Shown in pieces: positions 30,090 to 39,737 of a stretch of 64,000 nucleotides of DNA. Below the pieces are notes generated by a model. The model did no database searches, had not been told where the DNA came from, and saw only the letters and a list, made by a program, of their open reading frames with translations. The first letter of the stretch is position 1. The number at the start of each line of letters is the position of its first letter. The DNA is taken from NCBI GenBank assembly GCA_012841065.1, contig DUVI01000029.1:20394-84393 (forward strand). The letters are read 5' to 3'. Both the position numbers and the translations under genes were made by a program. Source of the stretch: Bacillota bacterium (GTDB lineage: Bacteria; Bacillota; Sulfobacillia; Fermentithermobacillales; Fermentithermobacillaceae).

Positions 30090-30527
30090 TTACCTAAGTT
30101 GGTTTCCGCATTTGGAACAGAACTTGTCATCCTCGCTTGCCAAGGCACCACACTGAGTACAATACATCCGGGATACAGCTTCATCCTGGGGAGTGCTGAC
30201 GCTTTCGGCCTTCTGGACTTCCTCAGCAGGAGCTTTTTCAATCTCCTTGTTCTTGGCGTCGATCTTAGCCTCAATTTCATCTATGGCTTCAAAATGTTCG
30301 TGGAGCTGCTCGATAGTCCCGCCTTCTTTGTACAAGGTATGAGCCAATCGCCCAATCTCTTCAAACTTCTTCGCCCGTTCGTTCTCGAGTGACAACACTT
30401 CTACCTTCAACTTGCCGACCTTGGTAAGCTCCTTGGTTTCCTGCATCAACGTTTCTGCCCCGGACCTAATTGTGCGGCTCAGCTTTGATAATAGGTCTCT
30501 GCCTTTGCCTTCAAGATTGTGAGACAT
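30090..30527 (-). CDS. Coiled-coil protein with C-terminal zinc ribbon
   Basis: YCTQCGALASEDDKFCSKCGNQLR at the C-terminus; charged helical N-terminal region. Confidence 0.8.
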   Translation of the reverse strand: MSHNLEGKGRDLLSKLSRTIRSGAETLMQETKELTKVGKLKVEVLSLENERAKKFEEIGRLAHTLYKEGGTIEQLHEHFEAIDEIEAKIDAKNKEIEKAPAEEVQKAESVSTPQDEAVSRMYCTQCGALASEDDKFCSKCGNQLR

Positions 30528-30632
30528 AAAATCACTTCCTTTCCAACCTGTTATCGGATGCTCAACGAGCTACCCCCAGTAACTTCTATTTCAACTTTGC
30601 CCATTAAATAATCCCATCTTGCAGCGAAAGAA

Positions 30633-30842
30633 TTAACCCTTGCATGTGCTGCACGTTCCACCCGAACATGCGGCACAGGACGATTGGCCTCCTGAGCCTT
30701 CCCTTACGTTTGTTGAGAACATCGACATCAGTTTGGTAAGGTCTTCTGAACCGCACCCCGGGCATACCGGAACATCGCCTTTTCTGACCAGGCACTCAAA
30801 CACTTCACCGCATTTCCGGCACCTATACTCAAAGATTGGCAT
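30633..30842 (-). CDS. FmdB-type zinc ribbon protein
   Basis: MPIFEYRCRKCGEVFECLV...VCPGCGSEDLTKLMSMF; CxxC-rich tail. Confidence 0.92.
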   Translation of the reverse strand: MPIFEYRCRKCGEVFECLVRKGDVPVCPGCGSEDLTKLMSMFSTNVREGSGGQSSCAACSGGTCSTCKG

Positions 30843-30896
30843 GAGACACCGCCTCCCGCCAATAGTTTAGATGAAGCATCGTTGTTGTGCAAATTC

Positions 30897-31175
30897 TCAT
30901 TCCGTACGCTTCTCAGCATCCTCCAGCAGTGTATCCAGAAGATTGATTATTTCCTCAGTTGTACCTTTGCCTGTGTAGATCAGAGGTTCACAGTTCCATC
31001 TTGTAATCACATAAAGTAATTCCTTGGCCATGGATTCAATGTCATGGGCGAGTTCTATTGCTTTGGATAAGCTATTGTCTTCGTCTGATTTCATCGTTTC
31101 AGACAGCATATTGGCTGCTTCTGCAATGTCTTCCAACCGGTCAAGGAAAACTCCCACACGCAGAAATCTCGACAC
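30897..31175 (-). CDS. Hypothetical protein, 92 aa
   Basis: Acidic helical ORF between fmdB-like gene and divergent ORF; no family recognised. Confidence 0.5.
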   Translation of the reverse strand: MSRFLRVGVFLDRLEDIAEAANMLSETMKSDEDNSLSKAIELAHDIESMAKELLYVITRWNCEPLIYTGKGTTEEIINLLDTLLEDAEKRTE

Positions 31176-31301
31176 TCTTCGACCCCCCCTTTGTCACATT
31201 TCTCTCCTGCTTCTGGATTTCCTTTAGTTGTGACCGGTTTTATTAATAAGAAAACAAAAAACGAAAACACTAAAGGACGAATCAGGGAAAGGGGGGGTTT
31301 T

Positions 31302-31847
31302 GTGATTGAACATGAAGATTATCCAATAAGCAACATAGATGGCCAGAGTTCTGCTTCCCACGTTGTGGAGGAGATGAGGCGCTCTTTTATACCTCCGGGG
31401 GCCGGTGCGCCAACTACACCCGCCGAAAAAATGGAAGTAGCCCTGTCAGAAGTTCAGAATACCGTCAGGGAGCAGCAGATGCTCATCGAACAGGATCTGC
31501 AGGGCGCATTGAGCAAAGCTTCCGCCCATGTGGCTGACTCTCAAGCGGTAGACACGCTGCTTGCCCTCTCACAACAAATTGCTTCGATAGTGTCACAGGG
31601 CAATGAAGCAGTGCGCTCCAATTCACAACAGTTAAACGATCTCATAAGCCTGCTGGGAGACCAGCTATCGATGCAACAAGCCAAGGTTGACAGGCAGGTT
31701 GCGCAAGCACTTCAAAAAGCAGTCGTTTCTCTGGCTGATGCCCAGAATGCAATGTTCCAAAGCATGGCGATCTCACAAATGTGCCATTACGTAAAGGGCG
31801 CAGAACAAGTTGTAAAAGACATTATTGCCCCTGGCCAGGTTCAATGA
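31302..31847 (+). CDS. Hypothetical Gln-rich coiled-coil protein
   Basis: Probable GTG start after AGGGAAAGGGGGGG; long heptad-like Q/A-rich helix. Confidence 0.6.
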   Translation: MIEHEDYPISNIDGQSSASHVVEEMRRSFIPPGAGAPTTPAEKMEVALSEVQNTVREQQMLIEQDLQGALSKASAHVADSQAVDTLLALSQQIASIVSQGNEAVRSNSQQLNDLISLLGDQLSMQQAKVDRQVAQALQKAVVSLADAQNAMFQSMAISQMCHYVKGAEQVVKDIIAPGQVQ

Positions 31848-33015
31848 CAGAAGTAGGACTTATGTTCTGAAAACCAAAGCCCATCCGCGCAAGGGACGGG
31901 ATGATCTCAGCCAACGCTTCAGCAGTATGGCCAAAACCTTCATGAAGCAAAATTATGGCTCCGTCCCTTGCCCAAGCAAGTACCCGCTCAACCACTTCCC
32001 GTGATGATCCAGCCCCGATGTCTGCACCCCCGATATTCGTCCACATCAGCACTCTCATTCCAAGTTTCTGTGCCTCTCTGATTTGTGTCTCGTCGAGCAT
32101 TCCGTGGGGAGGGCGGTAAAGGTATGGCTTTTGCCCTGAAATCTGGGTTATGCACGTTTGCGCCATCTGCAAATCCGTCTCGACTTCCCGAGGAGAGAGT
32201 CCGGCCAATATCGTGTGTTCGTAACCATGCACACCGATAACATGGCCCCTGTCAGCCATGTCTTTCACAAGTTCAGGATACTCCCTTGCTTTCTTTCCGA
32301 TCACGAAGAATGTAGCCTTGATCCCATACTGGTCCAGCACATCTAGAATTGCAGGAGTGGTAACCGGATCAGGGCCGTCGTTGAAGGTAAGGCATATGCG
32401 TTTATCAGGCACAGGCAGCTGTTCAAACGGGGGTAAGACAGGTTCTTCAGGCAGTTCCTCAGGGGATTCCTGATTTCCCGAAACAGGGGCTGCATCGTCA
32501 ACCCTAAGCGCCAGGACATCCCCTGGGAACAAGCGATCCGGGTCCTTCAGCTTGTTTATCTTGATGAGATCAGAAACACTCAGGCCGTACTTGGCGGCAA
32601 TAATCCACAGAGTCTCCCCTGCCGAAACTGTATGCTTTGCCGGCGGGTTGAGTTTCATCAGTTCGTCGTACAAGGCTGACTTGGTTCCAGGCCCGGCTAT
32701 GCCGTCCCTGACCAGGCCTTTCCTTTGCTGGAATTCCAGTACTGCAGCCTTTGTCTTGTCTCCGAAAACTCCGTCTACACTTGATCCGTATAAACCCAGT
32801 TGCTTTAGGAGTGCTTGCAGCTGCTTGACTTCCTCACCGGTGTGCCCATATCTCAAAACCCGCCCGCTTCCGAAAAGGTCTGCGTAATCAGTTGCCTCTG
32901 CGGCAACCCATCCTGGGTATGTGCTCAGGACTAGCGCTACCGGAAGCAGCCAAAACACCGCTTTCACGAACGTCTTCTGAAATGTCCGGACCAAGGCAAA
33001 AACCCCCAGCAACAA
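31822..33015 (-). CDS. Polysaccharide deacetylase with peptidoglycan-binding and LysM domains
   Basis: PG_binding_1 (RYGHTGEEVKQLQALLKQLGLYGSSVDGVFGDKTKAAVLEFQ), LysM (HTVSAGETLWIIAAKYGLSVSDLIKINKL), NodB (ICLTFNDGPDPVTTPAILDVL; GVHGYEHTIL; RPPHG). Confidence 0.95.
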   Translation of the reverse strand: MLLGVFALVRTFQKTFVKAVFWLLPVALVLSTYPGWVAAEATDYADLFGSGRVLRYGHTGEEVKQLQALLKQLGLYGSSVDGVFGDKTKAAVLEFQQRKGLVRDGIAGPGTKSALYDELMKLNPPAKHTVSAGETLWIIAAKYGLSVSDLIKINKLKDPDRLFPGDVLALRVDDAAPVSGNQESPEELPEEPVLPPFEQLPVPDKRICLTFNDGPDPVTTPAILDVLDQYGIKATFFVIGKKAREYPELVKDMADRGHVIGVHGYEHTILAGLSPREVETDLQMAQTCITQISGQKPYLYRPPHGMLDETQIREAQKLGMRVLMWTNIGGADIGAGSSREVVERVLAWARDGAIILLHEGFGHTAEALAEIIPSLARMGFGFQNISPTSVIEPGQGQ

Positions 33016-33065
33016 CCTGTGTTTCTGAGGGTATCATGCGTGTTTCGCAGGTAGATTATTCCTTA

Positions 33066-33491
33066 TCAATTATTTACCCCAAGCACTCCGCCACAAGCTC
33101 CGGCCAATACGCAAAAGCCTATCCGTTTCAGCAGAGCTCCGAATCCTATGAAGGGAGGATAAAGGATTGCACCTACAAGGCATGTTATTATAGCGTATGA
33201 TGCGCCAATAGCTGCTCCGTATACAAGGCCATAGCGCCTGGCTCTCCTCGCTGTCACAAAAGATGCCAGCCCTAATATGGCGAAACTCCCTATGTTAACC
33301 ACCCAGTAAACGATACTTTCCTCCAACTTGGTCAGGTATACCACCGCTGACGCAACTAATATGAGCAACACTGCCATGAACAGGGCGTACCCTACTCCCT
33401 TACCGACCATCGAAACCGAGAAGCTCTCTTCCACCTTGTGCCTTTGACTCCACCGCGAGTATCCTGGTTTGCCAGGAGGGCTGTACTTCAT
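33066..33491 (-). CDS. TIGR04086-type four-TM membrane protein
   Basis: Four hydrophobic segments; ASFVTARRARRYGLVYGAAIGASYAII pattern. Confidence 0.72.
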   Translation of the reverse strand: MKYSPPGKPGYSRWSQRHKVEESFSVSMVGKGVGYALFMAVLLILVASAVVYLTKLEESIVYWVVNIGSFAILGLASFVTARRARRYGLVYGAAIGASYAIITCLVGAILYPPFIGFGALLKRIGFCVLAGACGGVLGVNN

Positions 33492-33525
33492 ATGAAAACA
33501 CCTCCTGGTTTGTGTATATTAGAGT

Positions 33526-36036
33526 TCATTGGTTGCTATTACCCGAACTTACCCATTTGAGCGCTTGTGTAATGCCGATTTGCTGCGGACACACGACAGA
33601 CCTCACGTCATGGAATTGGGCCATGAAATCCCTGCCCCAACCACTCTGCCCGGGCAAGATCTTGGGGTCGAGGAGTATCACCGCAGTCTTCCCGGCACTG
33701 CGGCTCAAACTCTCCATGTAAGTGCGGAGGGCAAGCACAACAGGCAGCACGCTTACTTCAATGAATCCGCTCTTCCCGAGGCCTGATACTTCCCTTTGCC
33801 TCAGGTCTCTAATTGTATTTGGAGGCAAGAAGGGAATTTTGGGTATTACCAGGATCCGGGGAACGGCTGATGTATTATCCAGAATATCCACTCCGAACCT
33901 TGCCAGGACCAAAGTGCCCGGCTCGCTCAAGTGTTCTAGTACCCTTGGCCCGCCGTCTACTCCCTGGGCAAACACTGCAATTTGTTCGCTTTCAAGGAAT
34001 CCGGCAATATGGGAGCTAAGGTTCCTGATAAACGAATACGAAGGGCACAGGCACAAAACGTTTTCAGATGATTGAAGGGCCAACTGCTTGAGGAACTCAG
34101 CCGTGACCTCCAGGTGCTCTGAATAGGACATCCTTTGTCCCTTATCTATGGAGACCAGCAACGGACCGCTGTCTGCTTCAGCCTGAGTCATTGTATGACC
34201 CATATGGTGGATCATGTCTCCAGGCTCGAACCCGTACAGGCGCCTGAGTCCTTCAAACTGGGACACGAAACCTGCGTTGGGCGAAACCAACACTACGTTT
34301 CCGAAGCGCTCAACCAGCGCATGCTTAGCTTCGATGGCCGGCCACAGGGCTTTTCCTGCAATAATCCCACGGGCAACGCCATAACCTCTCTCCAACAGGT
34401 ACATAGAGGAACTATCTCCGGTCAAGATGGCCTGAATTTGTTCCATCCAGTATTCCAACCTACGAAGATTCATCCCCATTACAGGTGGATCAACCGGTTG
34501 CCCCACGAAGGCACTTGAAGAGTGTCTCAGCTCCTGCCTCAGCCTGGAAAGCACAGGCTCAACTTCCCGGTGCACGGATGCAAGGGCCCGGACAATATCG
34601 TCCGGTACAACCATGTCGTGGTTTGACCCGAGGGCATCCAGACTCTTAAAAATGAGCCTGTCAACCCGTTCAGCATCCTGAGTGCATCCCAAATCTTCCA
34701 AGGCCTCTCTCAACCTTTCCAGGTTGAGCCTTGGCTGTTTGCGCTCCCATATATCTCCCAAGTCGTCAAAACCCAGCACTATACACCCGGCTGGATTTAC
34801 CTCCGTAGAAACATCAAAGCAGTTGTATTTGGGAGTGAGGATTACCCGGCTGCCTGCGGCTGCATCTAGAGCTTTGGAATAGAAACATTCCTCAGCATAG
34901 GGGCAGTGGCCCTGACAATCGGGAAAGCCTGAGCAGCTAAGTTCGCGGCTTAACGCATGTGCTTTCCCTACAACCTGAATCTCCCTAAACAAACCGTCAC
35001 GTGTAGCATCCCTCCACACAACGATGGTTGACAGAAACTGCTTTGCCTCAACGTCCAGGTGATCCAGTAGACCGCAACGGGCGAAGTCTTCAACCAAATT
35101 GGCTCTTAGCAAACAAAGGTAGTCCTCAGGCACGGACAAGAAACTCACGCCTAGGTCTGATAAGGACAGGGTTTCCACGTCTGCAGCGACAACCACCGGC
35201 CCGACATGGGAAGAAAGACTCGCAGCGATATTGCCGGGAGTCAGCGCTTCAAGAGGAAAATCTACGAAAGTATAGCGCTGCTGTGCCTCAAACAGGCCTT
35301 CCAGCCAATCAACAGGGACTTGTTCCAACTTCCCCTCATCAAGCATTTCCGGCAGGAGCCGGGTTTCAACAGGCAGACTCCTACCCGCTGATTCTTCAAG
35401 GAAGAGCGACAGTTGATGACCGGGACTCTCTCGGCGATCAAAAAGGCATGCAGATACCCAGGCTTTGCCCATTATGCGTATAATCTTTTCACGTACTGCC
35501 CGGGGCAGCCGGACAATCTTGCGCTGAATGGCTCCAAAGATCATACCTGTGGCTTCCGCATCATCACACGCCCTGTGGGCGTCGCATAACTCAATATCCA
35601 ATTGCTGCGCCAAATCTCCCAGCTTGTAGCTCTTGAATCCGGGAAATACAATGCGGGCAAGTTCAAGCGTGTCGTAAACGGGAACGCCTGGAAATCCCTG
35701 AATCGCTCTGGAAAGAAACGACACGTCAAACTCAGGATTGTGCCCAACCAAAGGCAAGCCGCCCCGAAACTCCTCAATCTCGCCGCAGACTGAAGCTATA
35801 TCAGGACTACCGGCCAACTCCTCCGGGGGTATTCCTGTGAGCCTCAGGACCTTGAGCCCAACCTCCCTGCCCGGCCGGACAAGGGATGACCACTTTTTGA
35901 CAGGTACACCGTTTTCAAAACGAACAAACGCGACTTCTATAATGCGATCCTCTTCAGGGGAAAAGCCTGTGGTTTCAACGTCAAAGGCTACGTAATCCGG
36001 TACAGGTAAAGCCAACAGTGTACAACTCCTCTCCAA
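33526..36036 (-). CDS. DnaQ-like 3'-5' exonuclease fused to a degenerate DinG-like helicase region
   Basis: DEDDh motifs FDVETTGF, GHNPEFDVSFL, AHRACDDAEATG; FeS-like Cys cluster CSGFPDCQGHCPYAEECFYSKAL; DinG-like C-terminus (AVILLDPKIL) without a canonical Walker A or DEAH box. Confidence 0.82.
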   Translation of the reverse strand: MERSCTLLALPVPDYVAFDVETTGFSPEEDRIIEVAFVRFENGVPVKKWSSLVRPGREVGLKVLRLTGIPPEELAGSPDIASVCGEIEEFRGGLPLVGHNPEFDVSFLSRAIQGFPGVPVYDTLELARIVFPGFKSYKLGDLAQQLDIELCDAHRACDDAEATGMIFGAIQRKIVRLPRAVREKIIRIMGKAWVSACLFDRRESPGHQLSLFLEESAGRSLPVETRLLPEMLDEGKLEQVPVDWLEGLFEAQQRYTFVDFPLEALTPGNIAASLSSHVGPVVVAADVETLSLSDLGVSFLSVPEDYLCLLRANLVEDFARCGLLDHLDVEAKQFLSTIVVWRDATRDGLFREIQVVGKAHALSRELSCSGFPDCQGHCPYAEECFYSKALDAAAGSRVILTPKYNCFDVSTEVNPAGCIVLGFDDLGDIWERKQPRLNLERLREALEDLGCTQDAERVDRLIFKSLDALGSNHDMVVPDDIVRALASVHREVEPVLSRLRQELRHSSSAFVGQPVDPPVMGMNLRRLEYWMEQIQAILTGDSSSMYLLERGYGVARGIIAGKALWPAIEAKHALVERFGNVVLVSPNAGFVSQFEGLRRLYGFEPGDMIHHMGHTMTQAEADSGPLLVSIDKGQRMSYSEHLEVTAEFLKQLALQSSENVLCLCPSYSFIRNLSSHIAGFLESEQIAVFAQGVDGGPRVLEHLSEPGTLVLARFGVDILDNTSAVPRILVIPKIPFLPPNTIRDLRQREVSGLGKSGFIEVSVLPVVLALRTYMESLSRSAGKTAVILLDPKILPGQSGWGRDFMAQFHDVRSVVCPQQIGITQALKWVSSGNSNQ

Positions 36037-36215
36037 TTCCTCCGCTCAACTGTCACAACCATGGGTCCACAGGTCTTGCTAGTTCTGGGACGACCTGCAC
36101 AATTCCTGGAAAATGTGTCTGGCTGCAAAAATGGGCAAACCCTGCACACTAGGTTATAATTAGTCAAAGCAATCGGAATTGCCCCAGCTACACATTTCAC
36201 TAATATAGAACCGAG

Positions 36216-37514
36216 GTGGGTTCGTTGCAATTATCGGGTGTCATCGCCGCTTTTGTGATCATCATCTTGTTTTCGTTCAAAAAAGTGTCCCTGGCTTATA
36301 CAATGTGTGCAGCCACCGTTGTCATGGCACTCACTTCCGGCCTTCCCATAGCGCAATCCATACAGGTAATCTGGAGTGCGTTTACTGACGCCACCACCCT
36401 TGAGTTGGCTGTGACCGTGTTTGCAATAGGCGTGTTTTCCACCGTAATGAAAGAAACAGGATACCTTGACAATATGGTTCAAGGGCTCTCGGGATTTCTC
36501 GGCAATGTAAAGGCGGCGATTATGGCTGTACCTGCGCTAATCGGGTCTATGCCGGTTCTGGGAGGGGCGGCGGTCTCGGCGCCCCTGGTAGACCGGTTGG
36601 GAGACGAGCTGGAACTGTCCCCCGCCCAAAAGGCAGCCATAAACCTGGTGTTTCGCCACGGGATGTTTTTCATATTCCCCCTATCGCCCTCCTTGATTGT
36701 GGTAGCTAACCTGATCGGCGTATCTGTAGGTACCCTCCTCTCTAAGCTTTGGACTTACGGGGTTGCTTTCTGGGTTGCAGGCTATTGGTTTTTTCTTAGA
36801 AGCGCTGGACAGGTTAACACGTTAGAAGCTTCGCCGGCAAGAGATCAAGGAGCTGCAGGCGAACCATCTGCCCAGATACCAACCGAAGCATCCAGTAGCA
36901 ATTCCAGGGCCGGCCACTTGAGACAGTTCCTCCGCTACGGCTCTCCGCTACTTGCAGCTTTGATATTGAGCATCGCTTTTAAGGTCTCGTTGTGGGCGTC
37001 CATGACAGCAGGGATAGTCCTGAGTATCGCCATGGCTCATCTGGAAAAAGCAGCATTGCCTTCAGCACCCACAGTGATCAAAGGAGCTAACCTTCCTCAA
37101 GTAGCTGCCATGTTCTGGATAATGGCGTTCAAGGAGTTTGCCGCGCGTTCGCCGGTATTCCCGGCATTGGTAGACTCAGCAAACAGCCACGGAATGTCTC
37201 CTGCACTGCTTGCAGTAGTTTTTCCCCTGCTGTTCGGATACGTAAGCGCCAATCACATGACAACCACAGCGGTGCTCATCCCAATCCTGGTACCGGCAGG
37301 TGCTTCACCGGACGCAGTGCTGTATCTTACTAGCGTGATCTACGGTGCAGGTTTTGTGGCATATTTCACCTCGCCGCTTCACCTGTGCCAGGTACTTACA
37401 TGCCAATACTACCACATCGACTTGGCACAAGTATACAAGACATACTGGCCTGTGATCGCTGTAGTGGCAGGTGTGATGCTGGCACTTGCAGGCGTGGCCG
37501 CCAACCTTATCTAG
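36216..37514 (+). CDS. DUF401 family integral membrane protein
   Basis: Multi-TM; GFLGNVKAAIMAVPALIGSMPVLGGAAVSAPLVD...KAAINLVFRH typical of DUF401; GTG start. Confidence 0.8.
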   Translation: MGSLQLSGVIAAFVIIILFSFKKVSLAYTMCAATVVMALTSGLPIAQSIQVIWSAFTDATTLELAVTVFAIGVFSTVMKETGYLDNMVQGLSGFLGNVKAAIMAVPALIGSMPVLGGAAVSAPLVDRLGDELELSPAQKAAINLVFRHGMFFIFPLSPSLIVVANLIGVSVGTLLSKLWTYGVAFWVAGYWFFLRSAGQVNTLEASPARDQGAAGEPSAQIPTEASSSNSRAGHLRQFLRYGSPLLAALILSIAFKVSLWASMTAGIVLSIAMAHLEKAALPSAPTVIKGANLPQVAAMFWIMAFKEFAARSPVFPALVDSANSHGMSPALLAVVFPLLFGYVSANHMTTTAVLIPILVPAGASPDAVLYLTSVIYGAGFVAYFTSPLHLCQVLTCQYYHIDLAQVYKTYWPVIAVVAGVMLALAGVAANLI

Positions 37515-37549
37515 GCTGAACCACCTAGCCCGGCTTTCGCAAATAGTAA

Positions 37550-38338
37550 CTATGTTTCAGCCTGCAGCAGAAGCTGCTGCATCTGAGCAGCGTTGATTGC
37601 AGCCTGGCCTTGGTGGCAGTTGTTGAAAAGGACGTAAGTATCTTCACTGGCCTCTGCCATTTGGAGCGCTTCCGGTACCCACTGGGCCAGCTCATCCTGG
37701 CTATACAGGTAATCATACCTCTCCCAGGCTTGTTTATGGTTAAACCACTTGGCGGCATTTCTCCCGTGGAACCTGACATAGCTCACCCCGGAGGTTACCA
37801 CAGCCACTCTTGGGAAAAGCCCTCTCAGCTCAGGTTCATCTACACAGCAAAACCCGATGCCCCGCTCCCTGAGGTATTCGTACACTTCATCCCTGGCCCA
37901 CGCATTGTTCCTGAATTCAACCACGATTTTTGCGTAGTCCAACCTGTCGGGAAGCGACAGCACATAGTCATAGTTGCGTTTGGAAGGCCGGAACGACCAG
38001 GGGAACTGGAACAACACGCATCCAAGTTTCCCCGATTGGGCCATGGGCAATATCCCCTGGCGGAATTGTTCAAACTCACTGGCCACAAGCGCCTCCTGGG
38101 GGATCTCGTGGGTCATGGTCCTGTGAGCCTTAACCGTAAACCTGAAGGAATCGGGTACTTTGGCTGCCATAGTCTCAATTGAGTGGGCCGCAGGCTGCCT
38201 GTAGTAAGTGAAATTGAGTTCCACACAGTCAAAACGTTCCGAGTAGTAGGAGAGGAACTCGCTCTGTTTCATGGTTTGGGGATAAAACACGCCCCGCCAG
38301 TCGGCGTAGCTGTAACCTGACGTTCCAATATAAAGCAT
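37550..38338 (-). CDS. DUF72 (YecE-like) protein
   Basis: MLYIGTSGYSYADWRGVFYP...; YVRFHGRNAAKWFNHKQAWERYDYLYS; typical DUF72. Confidence 0.93.
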   Translation of the reverse strand: MLYIGTSGYSYADWRGVFYPQTMKQSEFLSYYSERFDCVELNFTYYRQPAAHSIETMAAKVPDSFRFTVKAHRTMTHEIPQEALVASEFEQFRQGILPMAQSGKLGCVLFQFPWSFRPSKRNYDYVLSLPDRLDYAKIVVEFRNNAWARDEVYEYLRERGIGFCCVDEPELRGLFPRVAVVTSGVSYVRFHGRNAAKWFNHKQAWERYDYLYSQDELAQWVPEALQMAEASEDTYVLFNNCHQGQAAINAAQMQQLLLQAET

Positions 38339-38432
38339 TGAAGCCCCTCCCCTGTCCAATCTGTGTACCGTAACACCCGGCCCGGCACGGGGCCGGGGCC
38401 GGCGTCTTCAGGCACTTCACAAAGCCGGTGTT

Positions 38433-38888
38433 TCACTCCCCGGTGATGTACTTCTCGTGGGGCCTCTTCCAGCTGTAAATCTCCTCTTCTTTGAAGAACA
38501 GCTCGATCTCCCGCCCGGCCGACTCCACCGAATCTGACCCGTGTACCAGGTTGTTGGAAATATCCATCCCAAAGTCTCCCCGTATTGTACCCGGCTGGGC
38601 TTGGGCCGGATTAGTGGCACCCATTGTACTCCTGACCACGCTTACAGCTGACGGTCCTTCCCATACCATTGCCACAACAGGAAGTGAAGTTATGTACTTC
38701 AGCAACCCCTCAAAAAACGGCTTGCCTACGTGAGCTGAGTAATGACGCTTGGCGAGATCTTCGTCAATCCAGATCATCTTGAGTCCCGCAAGCCTCACAC
38801 CCCTTGCCTCAAGCCTGCTGATAATCTCGCCTGTCAATCCCCGCGCAACTGCATCGGGCTTAGCTAACACGAGAGTTCTTTCTGTCAC
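38433..38888 (-). CDS. ndk: Nucleoside diphosphate kinase
   Basis: TERTLVLAKPDAVARGLTGEIISRLE; GATNPAQAQPGTIRGDFG; NLVHGSDSVESAGREI. Confidence 0.96.
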   Translation of the reverse strand: MTERTLVLAKPDAVARGLTGEIISRLEARGVRLAGLKMIWIDEDLAKRHYSAHVGKPFFEGLLKYITSLPVVAMVWEGPSAVSVVRSTMGATNPAQAQPGTIRGDFGMDISNNLVHGSDSVESAGREIELFFKEEEIYSWKRPHEKYITGE

Positions 38889-39015
38889 AGGTCCGTCTCC
38901 CCTTACACTTATTCTTGTGCCGTTATCCTTAATATACCTCATACCGGAGCCCTGGCGACACCCTGTCGTGTCCTGGAAGTCAACGGGCCGGTAAATCTAT
39001 CGCCCATAAAGTGTA

Positions 39016-39062
39016 TCAAAAAAGATAAGACCCTGCGCTGCTACATGTGTGACGCAGGGTCT
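39016..39062 (-). terminator. Rho-independent terminator downstream of speD
   Basis: AGACCCTGCG...CGCAGGGTCT stem; minus-strand tail TATCTTTTTTGA. Confidence 0.85.
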
Positions 39063-39128
39063 AGTCTTTTAGTGTACCGTCCTCATCTGAACCTACAATA
39101 TGACATCACCTTTCCCGTAGTATTTTGG

Positions 39129-39500
39129 CTAACCGGCCGCTTCTACGGATTTTAAGAGAACTCCTCGTTTCACTTCTGTTGCAGTTACTGACGTCGCTCC
39201 GAATTCTTCTATAATGGCCTCCATTGCTACCCAGGGATCGACCTGGCTTCCGCAAGTAAACGCATCTATAGCAGCGTAACCAAGTTCAGGCCATGTGTGG
39301 ATTGCAAGGTGTGATTCGGAGATTACAACTACGCCGCTTATTCCCTGAGGTGAAAACCGGTGAAAAGTTGTTTCTATCACTTCCGCTCCGGCGGAGAGAG
39401 CCGCACTGACCATGATCTTCCGGATCTTGTCGAGATCATTCAGGATGTCAAACTCGCATCCGTAAACCTCAGCCAGGACATGACGGCCCAGCCCCTTCAT
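39129..39500 (-). CDS. speD: S-adenosylmethionine decarboxylase proenzyme
   Basis: GRHVLAEVYGC...; VVISESHLAIHTWPELGYAAIDAFTCG (ESH processing site). Confidence 0.96.
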   Translation of the reverse strand: MKGLGRHVLAEVYGCEFDILNDLDKIRKIMVSAALSAGAEVIETTFHRFSPQGISGVVVISESHLAIHTWPELGYAAIDAFTCGSQVDPWVAMEAIIEEFGATSVTATEVKRGVLLKSVEAAG

Positions 39501-39737
39501 CTCTCAGCCCCCTTTCGATGTTTGAAAACTCAGGGCCATATAAAACAAGCCAATCACATTCTAGGTGACTCCCTCTTGGGTGTCAATGCAATATATGCGC
39601 AAAGCATCCCGGGGGCACGCACCTATTACATATTTTAGTATACAGAAGGAGTCTGTTAAATCGAAGAGGAAGTAGAGTAGGTGAACAAGTTTGTGAATTG
39701 ACACAATTCAGTCTAAAGCCTTTTCATTCTAAGGCAG

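Noticed and set aside
38378-38401. GC-rich inverted repeat (CCCGGCCCGGCACGGGGCCGGG) between ndk and DUF72 genes
   Set aside because: Short intercistronic hairpin without T-tract; insufficient support for a specific function.
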